A stretch of DNA of 57,527 nt from NCBI GenBank assembly GCA_017442735.1, contig JAFRZE010000043.1:1-57527 (forward strand). The letters run 5' to 3'. The translations under genes were made by a program, and so were the position numbers. A model generated the notes under the pieces. The model had not been told where the DNA came from. It saw only the letters and a program-made list of their open reading frames with translations, and ran no database searches. Source of the DNA: Bacillota bacterium. GTDB lineage: Bacteria; Bacillota; Clostridia; Lachnospirales; Bianqueaceae. Shown piece after piece: positions 7,841-17,492 of the stretch (position 1 is the stretch's first letter; each line of letters begins with the position of its first letter).

Positions 7841-8068
7841 ATGTCTACAGTCAAGGAACTGATTTTAAATACCGCCTGGTGCAAGGGGTGCGGCATCTGT
7901 GCCGCGTTCTGTCCCAAACACGCGCTGGAAGTCGTGGATGGGAAAGTGCGCAAGGTCGAAGGCGCGGGATGTATCCTGTGTGGGCAGTGCGAGCTCAGAT
8001 GCCCGGACTACGCCCTTTATATCGATGAGAAGGAAGGAGGACAGGAACAGTGGGTAAAATCGTACTGA
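7841..8068 (+). CDS. korD: 2-oxoacid:ferredoxin oxidoreductase delta subunit (2[4Fe-4S] ferredoxin)
   Basis: A 75-residue bacterial-type ferredoxin with two complete CxxCxxCxxxCP motifs: Cys14, 17, 20, 24 and Cys44, 47, 50, 54. As the first gene of the kor operon it would carry electrons from the thiamine-diphosphate subunit to soluble ferredoxin. AAGGAGG lies 12 bases before the ATG. Its last 19 bases overlap the start of the alpha subunit gene, which suggests translational coupling. Confidence 0.92.
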   Translation: MSTVKELILNTAWCKGCGICAAFCPKHALEVVDGKVRKVEGAGCILCGQCELRCPDYALYIDEKEGGQEQWVKSY

Positions 8069-9183
8069 TGCAGGGCAACGAAGCCTGTGTGGAAGGCGCG
8101 ATCGCGGCCGGCATGAGGCTCTATGCCGGATATCCCATCACTCCTTCCACGGAGATCGCGGAGCTTTCTTCGATCCGCCTGCCGCAGGTAGGTGGCAAGT
8201 TTATCCAGATGGAAGACGAGATCGCTTCCATCGCGTGCTGTATCGGCGGATCGGTCGCCGGCGTCAAGTCCATGACAGCGACCAGCGGTCCGGGGTTCTC
8301 GCTGAAGCAGGAAAATCTCGGCTACGCGTGTCTCGCGGAGATCCCGCTGGTGCTGGTCGATGTGCAGCGGACCGGTCCTTCCACCGGCATGCCCACTTCG
8401 CCTTCCCAGGGCGATGTGATGATGACACGATGGGGGACGCACGGGGATCATCCCATGATCGTACTGTCGCCTTCCAGCGTCCGGGAGACCTATGATCTGG
8501 CGATCCGTGCGTTCAACCTTTCGGAGAAGTATCGTACGCCGGTCATCCTGCTCATGGATGAGATCATCGGACACCTTCGGGAAGGCGTGGAACTGCCCGA
8601 TCCGGAAGATATCGAGATCGTCAACCGGCCTACTGTTGAATTCCCGGAAGTCAAGCGTAAACCCTATCATATGAAGAAAGGACAGATGGTCCCGGCCATG
8701 GCGCCGTTCGGCAAAGGACAGCGCTATAATATCACGGGTCTGATCCATGATGAATCCGGCTTCCCCACGAACTCGAATGAAGAAGCGGAAAAGCTCATCT
8801 GGCGTCTGATGCACAAGATCTCGGACAACTACGAGAAGATCGTGCGTGTGGAGCGGGTAGGTATGGAAGACGCGGAAGTCGTGATCTTCTGCTACGGCGG
8901 CACGATGCGTGCTGCGATCACGGCAATGCAGGAAGCCAGGGCAAAAGGAATCCGCTGCGGGATCTTCCGTCCGATCACGATCTGGCCGTTCGCGGAAAAG
9001 GAACTGGCCGAGGCTGTCAAAGGAAAGAAAAAGATCGTCGTCGCGGAGCACAACTACGGACAGCTTTTATATGAAGTGGAACGGATCGTCCGCGGCGAAT
9101 GCCCGGTCAGCTTCGTAGGCAAGTATAACGGGACGGTCATCACTCCGGCCGAGATCCTGGCAAAAGTGGAGGAAGAGCTATGA
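8050..9183 (+). CDS. korA: 2-oxoglutarate (2-oxoacid):ferredoxin oxidoreductase alpha subunit
   Basis: A 377-residue alpha subunit with the family motif GYPITPSTE near residues 27-35, a pyrimidine-binding thiamine-diphosphate fold and a C-terminal transketolase-like domain (FRPITIWPFAEKEL). With the beta, gamma and delta subunits it oxidatively decarboxylates a 2-oxoacid to the acyl-CoA. GTG is the start; GGAGG is placed about ten bases before it, inside the end of korD. Neighbouring sucCD points to 2-oxoglutarate as substrate; branched-chain 2-oxoacids (Vor-type) remain possible. The stop overlaps the next start. Confidence 0.92.
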   Translation: MGKIVLMQGNEACVEGAIAAGMRLYAGYPITPSTEIAELSSIRLPQVGGKFIQMEDEIASIACCIGGSVAGVKSMTATSGPGFSLKQENLGYACLAEIPLVLVDVQRTGPSTGMPTSPSQGDVMMTRWGTHGDHPMIVLSPSSVRETYDLAIRAFNLSEKYRTPVILLMDEIIGHLREGVELPDPEDIEIVNRPTVEFPEVKRKPYHMKKGQMVPAMAPFGKGQRYNITGLIHDESGFPTNSNEEAEKLIWRLMHKISDNYEKIVRVERVGMEDAEVVIFCYGGTMRAAITAMQEARAKGIRCGIFRPITIWPFAEKELAEAVKGKKKIVVAEHNYGQLLYEVERIVRGECPVSFVGKYNGTVITPAEILAKVEEEL

Positions 9184-10058
9184 GCGTCAATATAGGAGAT
9201 GTCAAACCGAGACCGGACCAAAGACAAATGTCCAGCCTCATCTATAAATACATGCGGCCGGAGCACCTGCCGCAGATCTGGTGCCCCGGATGCGGAAACG
9301 GCATCATTATGCGGGATGTGGTGCAGGCCATTGATAATCTCGGCCTTCGCCGCAGCAATACCGTGATCGTTTCCGGGATCGGGTGTTCCTCCCGGGCGGC
9401 CGGCTATATGGATTTCAATACGATCCACACGACCCACGGACGCGCGATCGCGTTCGCGACCGGCATCAAGCTGGCGAATCCGGAACTGGAAGTCATCGTC
9501 ATCGCGGGTGACGGCGATATCTCCGCCATCGGCGGCAATCATCTGATCCATGCGGCCCGGCGCAATATCGGTCTGACGGTCGTGGTCATGAACAATAACA
9601 TTTACGGCATGACCGGCGGCCAGTATTCACCCACGACGCCGACCGGTGAATTCGGGACGACAGCCCCGTATGGAAACCTCGACCGTTCCTTCGATATCGC
9701 CGGCCTGGCCTATGGCGCGGGCGCTTCCTACGCGGCGAGGGGCAGTGCCTATCATGTGCAGCAGACCATCCAGCTGATCCAGGATGGTATCCGCAACCGT
9801 GGTTTTTCGATCATCGACGTGGCGAGTGTCTGCCCGACCTATTACGGTCGTAAGAATAAAAAGGGCGACGCCGTCGAGATGATGAAATGGCAGAGGGACA
9901 ACTCTGTGACGGTCCAGCAGGCGGCCAAGATGACGCCTGAGGAACTCAAGGGGAAACTGGTGATCGGCCTTCTGCATCACATCCAGTATCCGGAATTTAC
10001 GTTCAAATATACCGAGCTGATCCGGCAGCTGGCGGAGGAAAGAGAAGAAAATGAGTAA
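9180..10058 (+). CDS. korB: 2-oxoglutarate:ferredoxin oxidoreductase beta subunit
   Basis: A 292-residue thiamine-diphosphate-binding subunit. WCPGCGNG and GIGCSSR supply cysteines typical of the family; the diphosphate site is GDGDISAIGGNH followed by NNNIYGMTGGQYSPT, the signature of 2-oxoacid:ferredoxin oxidoreductase beta chains. The start overlaps the alpha stop by ATGA. This is the catalytic subunit that forms hydroxyalkyl-thiamine and passes electrons to the Fe-S subunit. Confidence 0.95.
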   Translation: MSVNIGDVKPRPDQRQMSSLIYKYMRPEHLPQIWCPGCGNGIIMRDVVQAIDNLGLRRSNTVIVSGIGCSSRAAGYMDFNTIHTTHGRAIAFATGIKLANPELEVIVIAGDGDISAIGGNHLIHAARRNIGLTVVVMNNNIYGMTGGQYSPTTPTGEFGTTAPYGNLDRSFDIAGLAYGAGASYAARGSAYHVQQTIQLIQDGIRNRGFSIIDVASVCPTYYGRKNKKGDAVEMMKWQRDNSVTVQQAAKMTPEELKGKLVIGLLHHIQYPEFTFKYTELIRQLAEEREENE

Positions 10059-10587
10059 AATGGAGATTCGGCTGGCCGGCAGCGGAGGTCAGGGCGTGAT
10101 CCTGGCTTCGGTGATCCTCGCGGAAGCGGCTGTCCAGGCGGGAAAATATACGGCCCAGAGTCAGTCCTACGGACCGGAGGCGCGCGGCGGCTCCTGCAAG
10201 GCGGAAACGCTGATCTCGGATGAACCGATCGGTTTCACCAAGGTACAGTCCCCGAACTTTCTGATGGTCCTCACACAAAAATCACTGGATGTCTATACGA
10301 AAAAGCTCTCACCGGAATGCATGATCCTGATGGATGAGAGTCTTCAGGTACCGGAGGACTTTCCTTTTGAGCATGTGGTACGTCTGCCGATCCTTGAAAC
10401 AGCAAGAGAAAAGGTAGGAAAGCAACAGACCGCGAACATCGTGGCCATCGGCGCGATCAACGAACTGCTGCATCTGACGGACCGGGAAACGATGGAAAAG
10501 GCAGTTCTGATGCATGTGCCGGCGGGAACCGAGCGCATCAATCAGACGGCACTGGATGAAGGTGAAAAGCTGGTGGTGACCGCATGA
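10051..10587 (+). CDS. korC: 2-oxoglutarate:ferredoxin oxidoreductase gamma subunit
   Basis: A 178-residue gamma subunit. The N-terminus EIRLAGSGGQGVILAS and the SYGPEARGG segment are diagnostic of the POR/KOR gamma family, which binds CoA. It overlaps the beta gene by eight bases and the following sucC by four, so the six-gene unit reads as one translationally coupled operon. The order delta-alpha-beta-gamma is the usual KOR order. Confidence 0.94.
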   Translation: MSKMEIRLAGSGGQGVILASVILAEAAVQAGKYTAQSQSYGPEARGGSCKAETLISDEPIGFTKVQSPNFLMVLTQKSLDVYTKKLSPECMILMDESLQVPEDFPFEHVVRLPILETAREKVGKQQTANIVAIGAINELLHLTDRETMEKAVLMHVPAGTERINQTALDEGEKLVVTA

Positions 10588-11789
10588 AGATCCATGAGTA
10601 TCAGGCGAAAGAGCTGCTGAAGGCTTACGGTATGCCAGTACCCGGTGGAATACTTGCCCAAAGTCCGGAAAAGGTGGTAGAAGCTGCCCGCACGTTCATT
10701 GGGCGGATCGGGAAGGCATGCGTCCTGAAAGCACAGGTCCACAGCGGCGGCCGCGGGAAAGCCGGCGGCGTCAAACTGGCACAGAGTCCGGAAGAGGCCG
10801 GCCGGCTTGCCAAGGATATGCTGGACATGAAGCTCGTCACAAAACAGACCGGGCCGGAAGGGAAGATCGTCCGAAAGATCCTGGTAACGGAAGCGGTCGA
10901 TGTGGCAAAAGAATACTATGTCAGCGTGACCGGTGATAACGAAAACGCCGGCCTTGTGATTGTTTTGTCGGCCGATGGCGGCACGGAAATCGAAGAAACA
11001 GCGAAAGTGCATCCGGAGCGGATCGAACAAATTCCCGTTTCTGCTATAGAAGGACTGAAATCCTACGAATGCGTCCGGGCCGCGAAAGCGCTCGGACTCT
11101 CCGGTGAAGCCGCCAAGGAGCTTCCCGGAATCCTCCGGCAGATGGTCCGGCTTTACCTGGAGAAAGACTGCTCACTGATCGAGATCAACCCGCTGGTACT
11201 GACCAAAGAGGGGCATCTTCTGTGTTTGGACGCCAAGATCAATTTCGATGATAACGCGCTTTTCCGGCATCCGGATATCTCAGTCCTCCGGGATCCCATG
11301 GAAGAAGACCCGAAAGAGAATGAGGCCGCGAAATTCGGTCTGAATTATATCCGGCTGGACGGGAATATCGGATGTCTCGTGAACGGCGCCGGTCTTGCCA
11401 TGGCCACGATGGACATGATCGAACATTTCGGCGCGCGTCCGGCCAATTTCCTGGACGTGGGCGGCAGCGCTTCAGTAGAGAAGGTCACCGCCGCCTTTGA
11501 GATCCTGCTTTCTGACAGCCACGTTGAAGCGATCCTGGTCAATATCTTCGGCGGGATCATGAAATGTGACGTGATCGCGGAGGGCATCGTCGAGGCAGCC
11601 AAAGTGGTCGAACTGACGGTACCGCTGGTAGTGCGCCTGGAAGGCACCCATGTCGATGAAGGACGGAGGATCCTGGAAGCATCCGGTCTTCCGATCATTC
11701 AGGCCTCCGATATGGCGGATGGGGTGAAAAAAGCCGTCGAAGCCGCGGAGAAGGCCCGCAGTCTGCCGGAGGGAGGTGAACGCGCATGA
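10584..11789 (+). CDS. sucC: Succinyl-CoA synthetase beta subunit (ADP-forming type)
   Basis: A 401-residue protein beginning [12 protein letters not shown], the invariant SucC start, with an ATP-grasp domain ([15 protein letters not shown]) and a C-terminal CoA-ligase domain ([17 protein letters not shown]). With SucD it converts succinyl-CoA, phosphate and nucleoside diphosphate to succinate, CoA and NTP, or runs in reverse. Its fusion into the kor operon through ATGA overlaps ties it directly to the oxoacid oxidoreductase product. Confidence 0.96.
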   Translation: MKIHEYQAKELLKAYGMPVPGGILAQSPEKVVEAARTFIGRIGKACVLKAQVHSGGRGKAGGVKLAQSPEEAGRLAKDMLDMKLVTKQTGPEGKIVRKILVTEAVDVAKEYYVSVTGDNENAGLVIVLSADGGTEIEETAKVHPERIEQIPVSAIEGLKSYECVRAAKALGLSGEAAKELPGILRQMVRLYLEKDCSLIEINPLVLTKEGHLLCLDAKINFDDNALFRHPDISVLRDPMEEDPKENEAAKFGLNYIRLDGNIGCLVNGAGLAMATMDMIEHFGARPANFLDVGGSASVEKVTAAFEILLSDSHVEAILVNIFGGIMKCDVIAEGIVEAAKVVELTVPLVVRLEGTHVDEGRRILEASGLPIIQASDMADGVKKAVEAAEKARSLPEGGERA

Positions 11790-12658
11790 GTATCTGGGTG
11801 AATAAGGATACCCGTCTGATCGCGCAGGGGATCACCGGAAAACAGGGTGCCTTCCATACGGGAGAAATGCTGAAATACGGGACAAAGATCGTCGGCGGCG
11901 TGACACCCGGTAAGGGTGGTCAGAAACTGCTGGATGTCCCGGTTTTCGATACGGCTTATGAGGCGGTCCATCAGACCGGCGCGAACGCTTCGGTCATTTT
12001 CGTGCCGCCCCGGTTCGCTGCCGACTCCATTCTGGAAGCGGCGGACGCCGGGATCGAATTAGTGGTATGTATCACCGAAGGAATTCCCATTCTGGATATG
12101 ACGAGAGTCAAACACTATCTGGAAGGAAAGAAGACCCGGCTGATCGGCCCCAATTGTCCGGGACTGATCACTCCCGATGAATGCAAGATCGGGATCATGC
12201 CCGGCTATATCCATCAGAAAGGACATGTGGGCGTTATTTCCCGTTCGGGGACACTCACTTATGAAGTGGTCAAACAGCTTTCAGCGCGCGGGATCGGACA
12301 GTCGAGCGTGATCGGTATCGGCGGGGATCCCATTCGCGGGACAGGTTTCGTCGATTGTCTGAAAGCTTTTGAGGAAGACCCGGACACGATCGCTGTTGTC
12401 ATGAACGGAGAGATCGGCGGCAGCGGGGAGGAAGAAGCAGCGACCTTTATCCGTGATCATATGACCAAACCGGTCGTTGCCTTTATCGGCGGCCAGTCAG
12501 CCCCTCCGGGCAAACGGATGGGTCATGCCGGCGCCATCATTTCCGGAGGAAAAGGTATGGCGGAAGGCAAGATCGCCGCGCTTCGGCAGGCCGGTGTGAC
12601 GGTCGCCATGACGCCGGATGTCGTCGGAGAAACGATGGCAGCGGTACTGAAAGTCTGA
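11786..12658 (+). CDS. sucD: Succinyl-CoA synthetase alpha subunit
   Basis: A 290-residue protein with the CoA-binding Rossmann start ([12 protein letters not shown]), the [10 protein letters not shown] segment and the phosphohistidine motif GHAGAI (His247), which carries the phosphoryl group during catalysis. It overlaps sucC by four bases and closes the operon. No strong hairpin follows; only GGTTGTTC and a T run mark the end, and these overlap the next promoter. Confidence 0.96.
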   Translation: MSIWVNKDTRLIAQGITGKQGAFHTGEMLKYGTKIVGGVTPGKGGQKLLDVPVFDTAYEAVHQTGANASVIFVPPRFAADSILEAADAGIELVVCITEGIPILDMTRVKHYLEGKKTRLIGPNCPGLITPDECKIGIMPGYIHQKGHVGVISRSGTLTYEVVKQLSARGIGQSSVIGIGGDPIRGTGFVDCLKAFEEDPDTIAVVMNGEIGGSGEEEAATFIRDHMTKPVVAFIGGQSAPPGKRMGHAGAIISGGKGMAEGKIAALRQAGVTVAMTPDVVGETMAAVLKV

Positions 12659-12667
12659 CGTCGGTGG

Positions 12668-12696
12668 TTGTTCTTTTTTTCCCCGCATGATATAAT
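12668..12696 (+). promoter_or_regulatory. Sigma-A promoter of the lipoprotein pair
   Basis: TTGTTC, 17 bases and TATAAT start ten bases after the sucD stop and lie 30 bases before the first lipoprotein ATG. Confidence 0.7.
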
Positions 12697-12726
12697 TCTT
12701 CTATCTTTAATAGAAGGATCCTGATT

Positions 12727-13389
12727 ATGATCAAGAATTACCATAGAAATAGAGGGGTGCGGATCCTGGCACTTCTGCTGATTTTAACGCTCAGCGCAAT
12801 GCTTCTTGGCGGCTGCCGCAAACGAAGCGAATATGATGACGCGTCGGTCAGTGTGCCGGATACATATGCATCGTATGATGTAGGAGATTTTCATTTCCGT
12901 TTTGAAGCCGGTTGGGAAAGCACGAACTGGGATGAACTGTCTTCGACGATGGATGGACAGGCGGCACTTTTGGGACTTACAAGCAACATGGCGATCTACT
13001 GGCGGATGTATTCGCCCACCACGGCGATCGGAACAGTCAATTATCTCGATTTTGGTTACTTTGAAGTAGGCAGGGAAGTGCAGACCAGCGACCTGGAAAA
13101 ACTGATGGAGCCGCTCGATGAACAGGCCAGTACACTGAAAAAACTGGGGATCAGCTGTGATGAACTGCAGAAAGCCCGTATCCGAAGCTATAACAGAGCG
13201 GAAGTAGAAGCGCTGACTTACTGTTATCTTGTTAAAAATGAATATGTCACGGATGTAGTCCAGGTGGCCCTCATCGCGAGAGGAAGCCGGGTCTATACGA
13301 TCTCACTCAACGATTTTACCAGCGGCGGCGACACCGCACTGCTGGAACAGCTTTTATCGACACTCACTATCGATGAGCCGGAGAAGTAA
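12727..13389 (+). CDS. Predicted lipoprotein of unknown function
   Basis: A 220-residue protein with a basic start (KNYHRNRGVR), a hydrophobic segment and the lipobox LLGGC (Cys36), so it should be lipid-anchored on the outer face of the membrane. The remainder starts with a strand-rich segment (YDVGDFHFRFEAGWE) and ends with ALIARGSRVYTISLND, a layout seen in secreted PsbP-like or PatA-type folds, but no family is recognised. GAAGGATCC precedes the ATG. It is followed after 21 bases by a second lipoprotein gene, and the two probably share the promoter at 12668. Confidence 0.75.
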   Translation: MIKNYHRNRGVRILALLLILTLSAMLLGGCRKRSEYDDASVSVPDTYASYDVGDFHFRFEAGWESTNWDELSSTMDGQAALLGLTSNMAIYWRMYSPTTAIGTVNYLDFGYFEVGREVQTSDLEKLMEPLDEQASTLKKLGISCDELQKARIRSYNRAEVEALTYCYLVKNEYVTDVVQVALIARGSRVYTISLNDFTSGGDTALLEQLLSTLTIDEPEK

Positions 13390-13410
13390 ATAGATAAACA
13401 TGATAAGATT

Positions 13411-14448
13411 ATGAAGTACAGGTTTATTCGGCTGTTTGGCTGTTTGCTTTTAGTTCTTGTTTTGTGGGGCTGCTCCCGATCTGGTCTGACCAAGGAAGAG
13501 ACCAGCATGGAAGCAGAGCTTTCGGATGCAGAAAATACAGGGACAGAAACCGATTCCTTTGAAACGATAGAAGAACCGCAGATAATAGAAGAATCAGAGA
13601 AGATAAATCAGGACCCGTTTCAAAAGCCGGAAGGGGTCAGATTTTCATGTTTTAATTATGGCCGGGTCTACTTTCCCATGGAAGAAGAAACGTGGTGGAC
13701 TTTGGAACAGTATTTTGCGGATTCGGATCCGGCAGCCCCGGAATACTTTGAGACAAAGTTCCGCGGCCAGTCCATCATGGGAGATTATGGACATTCGACA
13801 GAGCATTATCCGGGTACTTCGGCCATTCTCGACTATTATCGTAACAGTCAGGAAGACTATGGTTTCCTGGTCGAAAGAGGTACGGATGGTCATGTGGCCG
13901 GGTATAGGGAGGATTATCCCGGCCCCTGCAGTGAAGAATTAAGCGAGGAAGAGGCACAGGCGCTGGCTGTGGAATTTGTCAGCGACATTTTTGATCCGGA
14001 GGAATATGAGATCAGGACAGAACCAAACATCGGACCTTTAGATACCGGTTTGCAGGAAGACCTGGGCAAGGAGTATTTACTTTGTTATGAGGTATTCTTT
14101 GAAAAGCCCATAGAAGATTTATCGATCGATCGGTACATTAAGGTTTCAGTCGCCGGTGACGGGATGGTTTACGGATACGACGAGAAAAATGAACTGGCTT
14201 TTCAGACTTATCTGGAAAAATATGGAGAAGAGACTTTGCTTCAGGAAGCAGATATTCTGATGCGCAAAGAAGTACTGGATTATGCGAAGGAAGTATTTAA
14301 AGAAGCAGGGATCAAGACGGGGATAATAAGAACTTCATTAACCATAGGAGGTGAAGGAGAGCTTGTGCTGATGATCTGGAAAGAACAGAGAGATGACAGC
14401 GCATATAAAGAGTTCGACTTTATTATGTTTGTTCGGATACAGAACTAA
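13411..14448 (+). CDS. Predicted lipoprotein of unknown function
   Basis: A 345-residue protein with a signal peptide and lipobox VLWGC (Cys21), then an acidic low-complexity linker (residues 30-65, rich in Glu, Thr and Asp) and a folded domain. No family is recognised. The ribosome site is weak (GATAAGATT before the ATG). Codon use is more A+T-rich than in the kor operon. The protein is presumably anchored outside the membrane. It ends just before the T-box promoter of valS. Confidence 0.7.
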   Translation: MKYRFIRLFGCLLLVLVLWGCSRSGLTKEETSMEAELSDAENTGTETDSFETIEEPQIIEESEKINQDPFQKPEGVRFSCFNYGRVYFPMEEETWWTLEQYFADSDPAAPEYFETKFRGQSIMGDYGHSTEHYPGTSAILDYYRNSQEDYGFLVERGTDGHVAGYREDYPGPCSEELSEEEAQALAVEFVSDIFDPEEYEIRTEPNIGPLDTGLQEDLGKEYLLCYEVFFEKPIEDLSIDRYIKVSVAGDGMVYGYDEKNELAFQTYLEKYGEETLLQEADILMRKEVLDYAKEVFKEAGIKTGIIRTSLTIGGEGELVLMIWKEQRDDSAYKEFDFIMFVRIQN

Positions 14449-14451
14449 TCC

Positions 14452-14480
14452 TTGACAAACAGGCCTTTTTAGAGTAACAT
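14452..14480 (+). promoter_or_regulatory. Sigma-A promoter of valS
   Basis: A consensus TTGACA, 17 bases and TAACAT start four bases after the lipoprotein stop codon and would drive the T-box leader. Confidence 0.8.
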
Positions 14481-14486
14481 ACCGAT

Positions 14487-14725
14487 ATTATCGACTTCGA
14501 CGAAGAGGAGTACATCTGAAGATAGCCTAAAGAGAGGGATCCGCGGCTGAAAGATCCCGGTGAAGGACAGATGAAAGGTCGCTTCCGAGTCCCTGTAATG
14601 AACAGAGAAAAGGCGGATCGCGCCTTTTGCTGATAATTCAGGCGGCTGATCCCGTTAACGATCAGAAGAGAACAAATTAAGGTGGTACCGCGGTTTTCGC
14701 CCTTAGGGAGAAGACCGCTTTTTTA
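14487..14725 (+). promoter_or_regulatory. T-box leader (tRNA-Val-sensing riboswitch) of valS
   Basis: The leader holds the exact T-box AAGGTGGTACCGCG at 14679-14692, the 5' GACGAAGAGGAGTA segment and an AGAGAGG element typical of stem I. The terminator GCGGTTTTC...GAAGACCGC with a T run is at 14690-14724. Uncharged tRNA-Val would pair with the specifier and the T-box and favour the antiterminator, turning valS on during valine starvation. A GTC triplet at 14578-14580 is a candidate specifier, but the stem I fold was not computed. Confidence 0.95.
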
Positions 14726-14746
14726 TTGAAAAAGGAGTGTAAGAAA

Positions 14747-17425
14747 ATGCAAAACCTGCCGACGACCTACAGCCCGAAAGATCTGGAGCCCCGCCTGTAT
14801 AAAAAGTGGGAAGAGGGAAACTTTTTCCACGCGGAAGTTCCGAAAAAGGAGAACGGAGAGATCGATTTCTCGAAAAAAGCCTTTACGATCGTGATCCCGC
14901 CCCCAAACATCACAGGACAGCTGCATATGGGTCATGCCCTGGATAATACCATGCAGGATATCCTCATCCGCTGGAAACGGATGCAGGGATACAATACCCT
15001 GTGGCAGCCGGGGACCGACCATGCCGCTATCGCGACCGAGGTCAAGGTCATCCAGAAGATCATCGCCGACGGGCATACCAAGGAAGAACTAGGCCGGGAA
15101 GGCTTCTTAAAGGAAGCATGGGCCTGGAAAGAGAAATATCATCAGACCATCCTGAACCAGCTGAAAAAGCTCGGCGCGTCCTGTGACTGGGAGCGTACCC
15201 GGTTCACGATGGACGAAGGTCTGTCGAACGCGGTGCAGACGGTTTTCATCCGCCTGTATGAGCAGGGACTGATTTACCGCGGCAATCGGATCATCAACTG
15301 GTGTCCGGTCTGCCAGACTTCCATCTCCGACGCGGAAACCCTGCACGAGGAACAGCAGGGCCATTTCTGGCATATCCGCTATCCCTACGCGGACGGCACC
15401 GGTTATATCGAGGTCGCCACGACCCGTCCGGAGACCATGCTGGGTGATACCGCGATCGCTGTTCATCCCGGGGATGAGCGTTATGCGGATGTGGTCGGCA
15501 AGATGGTCATCCTGCCGCTCATGAACAAAGAGATCCCGGTGATCGAGGATGCGTACGTGGATAAGGAATTCGGGACCGGCGCCGTGAAGATCACGCCAGC
15601 CCACGACCCGAACGACTTCGAAGTGGGTCTCAGACATAACCTGGAACAGATCTGCGTCATGACCGATGACGGCAAGATCAACGAGAACGGCGGCGTCTAC
15701 TGCGGCCTGGATCGCTATGAGGCCAGGAAGAAGATCGTCGAAGATCTTCAGGCCGGCGGTTACCTGACAGGTATCGAAGATATGACCCATGCTGTGGGAA
15801 CCCATGATCGCTGCCATTCAACGGTCGAGCCTATGATCAAGCCCCAGTGGTTCGTGGCCATGGATAAGCTGAGAAAACCGGCGATCGATGTGGTCCGGGA
15901 GGACAAGGTCCGCTTCGTCCCGAAACGCTATGAAAAGCAGTACTTCAACTGGATGGAGAACCTGCATGACTGGTGTATCTCCCGTCAGCTGTGGTGGGGT
16001 CACCGGATCCCGGCATATTACTGTCAGGACTGCGGCAACATTCTCGTCAGTGCCGAGGGTCCTAAAGCAGGCTGTAAGTGTGAGAAATGCGGCGGCGAGA
16101 ACTGGCTGCAGGATCCGGATACGCTGGATACCTGGTTCAGTTCCGCGCTGTGGCCGTTCAGTACCCTTGGCTGGCCGGATCAGACGGACGAGATGAAGTA
16201 TTTCTATCCGACCGACGTGCTGGTCACGGGTTATGATATCATCACCTTCTGGGTCAGCCGAATGGTTTTCTCCGCGCTGGAATATACAAAAGATATTCCT
16301 TTCAGAGACGTGCTGATCCACGGCCTGGTGCGTGATGAACTGGGCCGGAAGATGAGCAAATCCCTGGGCAACGGCATCGATCCGCTGGAAGTCATCGATC
16401 AGTATGGCGCGGACGCGCTTCGTCTGATGCTGGTCACTGGCAACGCGGCCGGTAATGATATGCGGTTCTACTGGTCGAAGGTGGAGAATGCCCGGAACTT
16501 CGCCAACAAGATGTGGAACGCCAGCCGGTTCATCCTGATGAATCTGGATGAAGAATTGCCTTCGTCTATGGAACCGGAAAAACTTCAGGCAGCGGATCGC
16601 TGGATCCTCTCCAAGTGCAACAATCTGGCGAAAGAAGTCACGGAGAACCTGGACAAATATGAGCTCGGCGTAGCCGCGGACAAACTGACCACCTTCCTGT
16701 GGGAGGAGTTCTGCGACTGGTATATCGAAATGGTGAAGCCGCGTCTTTACAACAAGACGGAAGAGGGTGCCGCTTCCCGGACAGCCGCCCTGTGGACCCT
16801 GAAGAAGGTCCTGGTGGACGGACTGAAGATGCTGCATCCGTATATGCCCTTCATCACAGAAGAGATATACAATTACATGGTGCCGGAAGATGCGACGATC
16901 ATGTACGCCGCATGGCCCGTCTACGATGAGAAGATGAACTTCCCGGCGGAAGAGGATGAAGTGGAACGCATGAAGGAAGCGGTCCGCGGCATTCGTAATA
17001 TCCGGACGCAGATGAACGTGACGCCCAAAACGAAGACCGATGTGATCATCGTCGCGGCTGATGGGAAGATCCGTGATATCTTCTCCCGCGGCGCGGGATT
17101 CCTTTCTCCGCTGGCCATGGCGACAAAGGTCAGCGTCCAGGCGGATGATGCGGGTATCAGTGAGAATGCTGTCACGATCCCGATCCGGGACGCGAAAGTA
17201 AGGATCCCGTTGGAAGAGCTGGTCGATTTCGCGGCAGAAAAAGAACGTCTCTTGAAAGAAAAGAAACGTCTGGAAGGCGAACTGAAGAGAGTTTCCGGTA
17301 AGTTGTCCAACCAGGGCTTCCTGGCGAAAGCGCCGGCGGCTGTGATTGAAGAAGAAAAAGAAAAACAGGCCAAATATCAGGCATTGATGGATCAGGTCGA
17401 GGAGTCCCTCGCGAAACTCGGATGA
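14747..17425 (+). CDS. valS: Valyl-tRNA synthetase
   Basis: An 892-residue class I synthetase. Motifs in order: the HIGH variant LHMGHA, a zinc-type WCPVCQTSISDAE, the editing (CP1) domain with TTRPETMLGDTA, a Cys-rich insert (CQDCGN...CKCEKCGG) before the DTWFSS segment, the KMSKS loop GRKMSKSLGN, an anticodon-binding helix bundle, and a C-terminal coiled coil (LLKEKKRLEGELKRV). The ATG at 14747 has AAAGGAGTG eight bases upstream; a TTG seven codons earlier sits in the terminator tail and is rejected. Expression is controlled by the T-box leader. Confidence 0.98.
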   Translation: MQNLPTTYSPKDLEPRLYKKWEEGNFFHAEVPKKENGEIDFSKKAFTIVIPPPNITGQLHMGHALDNTMQDILIRWKRMQGYNTLWQPGTDHAAIATEVKVIQKIIADGHTKEELGREGFLKEAWAWKEKYHQTILNQLKKLGASCDWERTRFTMDEGLSNAVQTVFIRLYEQGLIYRGNRIINWCPVCQTSISDAETLHEEQQGHFWHIRYPYADGTGYIEVATTRPETMLGDTAIAVHPGDERYADVVGKMVILPLMNKEIPVIEDAYVDKEFGTGAVKITPAHDPNDFEVGLRHNLEQICVMTDDGKINENGGVYCGLDRYEARKKIVEDLQAGGYLTGIEDMTHAVGTHDRCHSTVEPMIKPQWFVAMDKLRKPAIDVVREDKVRFVPKRYEKQYFNWMENLHDWCISRQLWWGHRIPAYYCQDCGNILVSAEGPKAGCKCEKCGGENWLQDPDTLDTWFSSALWPFSTLGWPDQTDEMKYFYPTDVLVTGYDIITFWVSRMVFSALEYTKDIPFRDVLIHGLVRDELGRKMSKSLGNGIDPLEVIDQYGADALRLMLVTGNAAGNDMRFYWSKVENARNFANKMWNASRFILMNLDEELPSSMEPEKLQAADRWILSKCNNLAKEVTENLDKYELGVAADKLTTFLWEEFCDWYIEMVKPRLYNKTEEGAASRTAALWTLKKVLVDGLKMLHPYMPFITEEIYNYMVPEDATIMYAAWPVYDEKMNFPAEEDEVERMKEAVRGIRNIRTQMNVTPKTKTDVIIVAADGKIRDIFSRGAGFLSPLAMATKVSVQADDAGISENAVTIPIRDAKVRIPLEELVDFAAEKERLLKEKKRLEGELKRVSGKLSNQGFLAKAPAAVIEEEKEKQAKYQALMDQVEESLAKLG

Positions 17426-17440
17426 TCATCAGGGCATACA

Positions 17441-17474
17441 AAAAGAGCAGAGATCAAAAGATCCCTGCTCTTTT
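17441..17474. terminator. Bidirectional terminator after valS
   Basis: AAAAGAGCAG.GATC pairs with GATC.CTGCTCTTTT (14 pairs, one mismatch, AAAA loop). It serves valS from the left and the small leftward gene from the right. Confidence 0.88.
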
Positions 17475-17492
17475 CATGTGGTATATGAATAA

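Noticed and set aside
8017-9051. Leftward open frame of 344 codons
   Set aside because: Antisense shadow of korA; composition rich in Arg, His and Asp and no ribosome site.
14726-14746. TTG start seven codons upstream for valS
   Set aside because: It falls in the tail of the T-box terminator, and the ATG at 14747 has the better-placed ribosome site.
15818-16837. Leftward open frame of 339 codons
   Set aside because: Antisense shadow of valS without a start signal.
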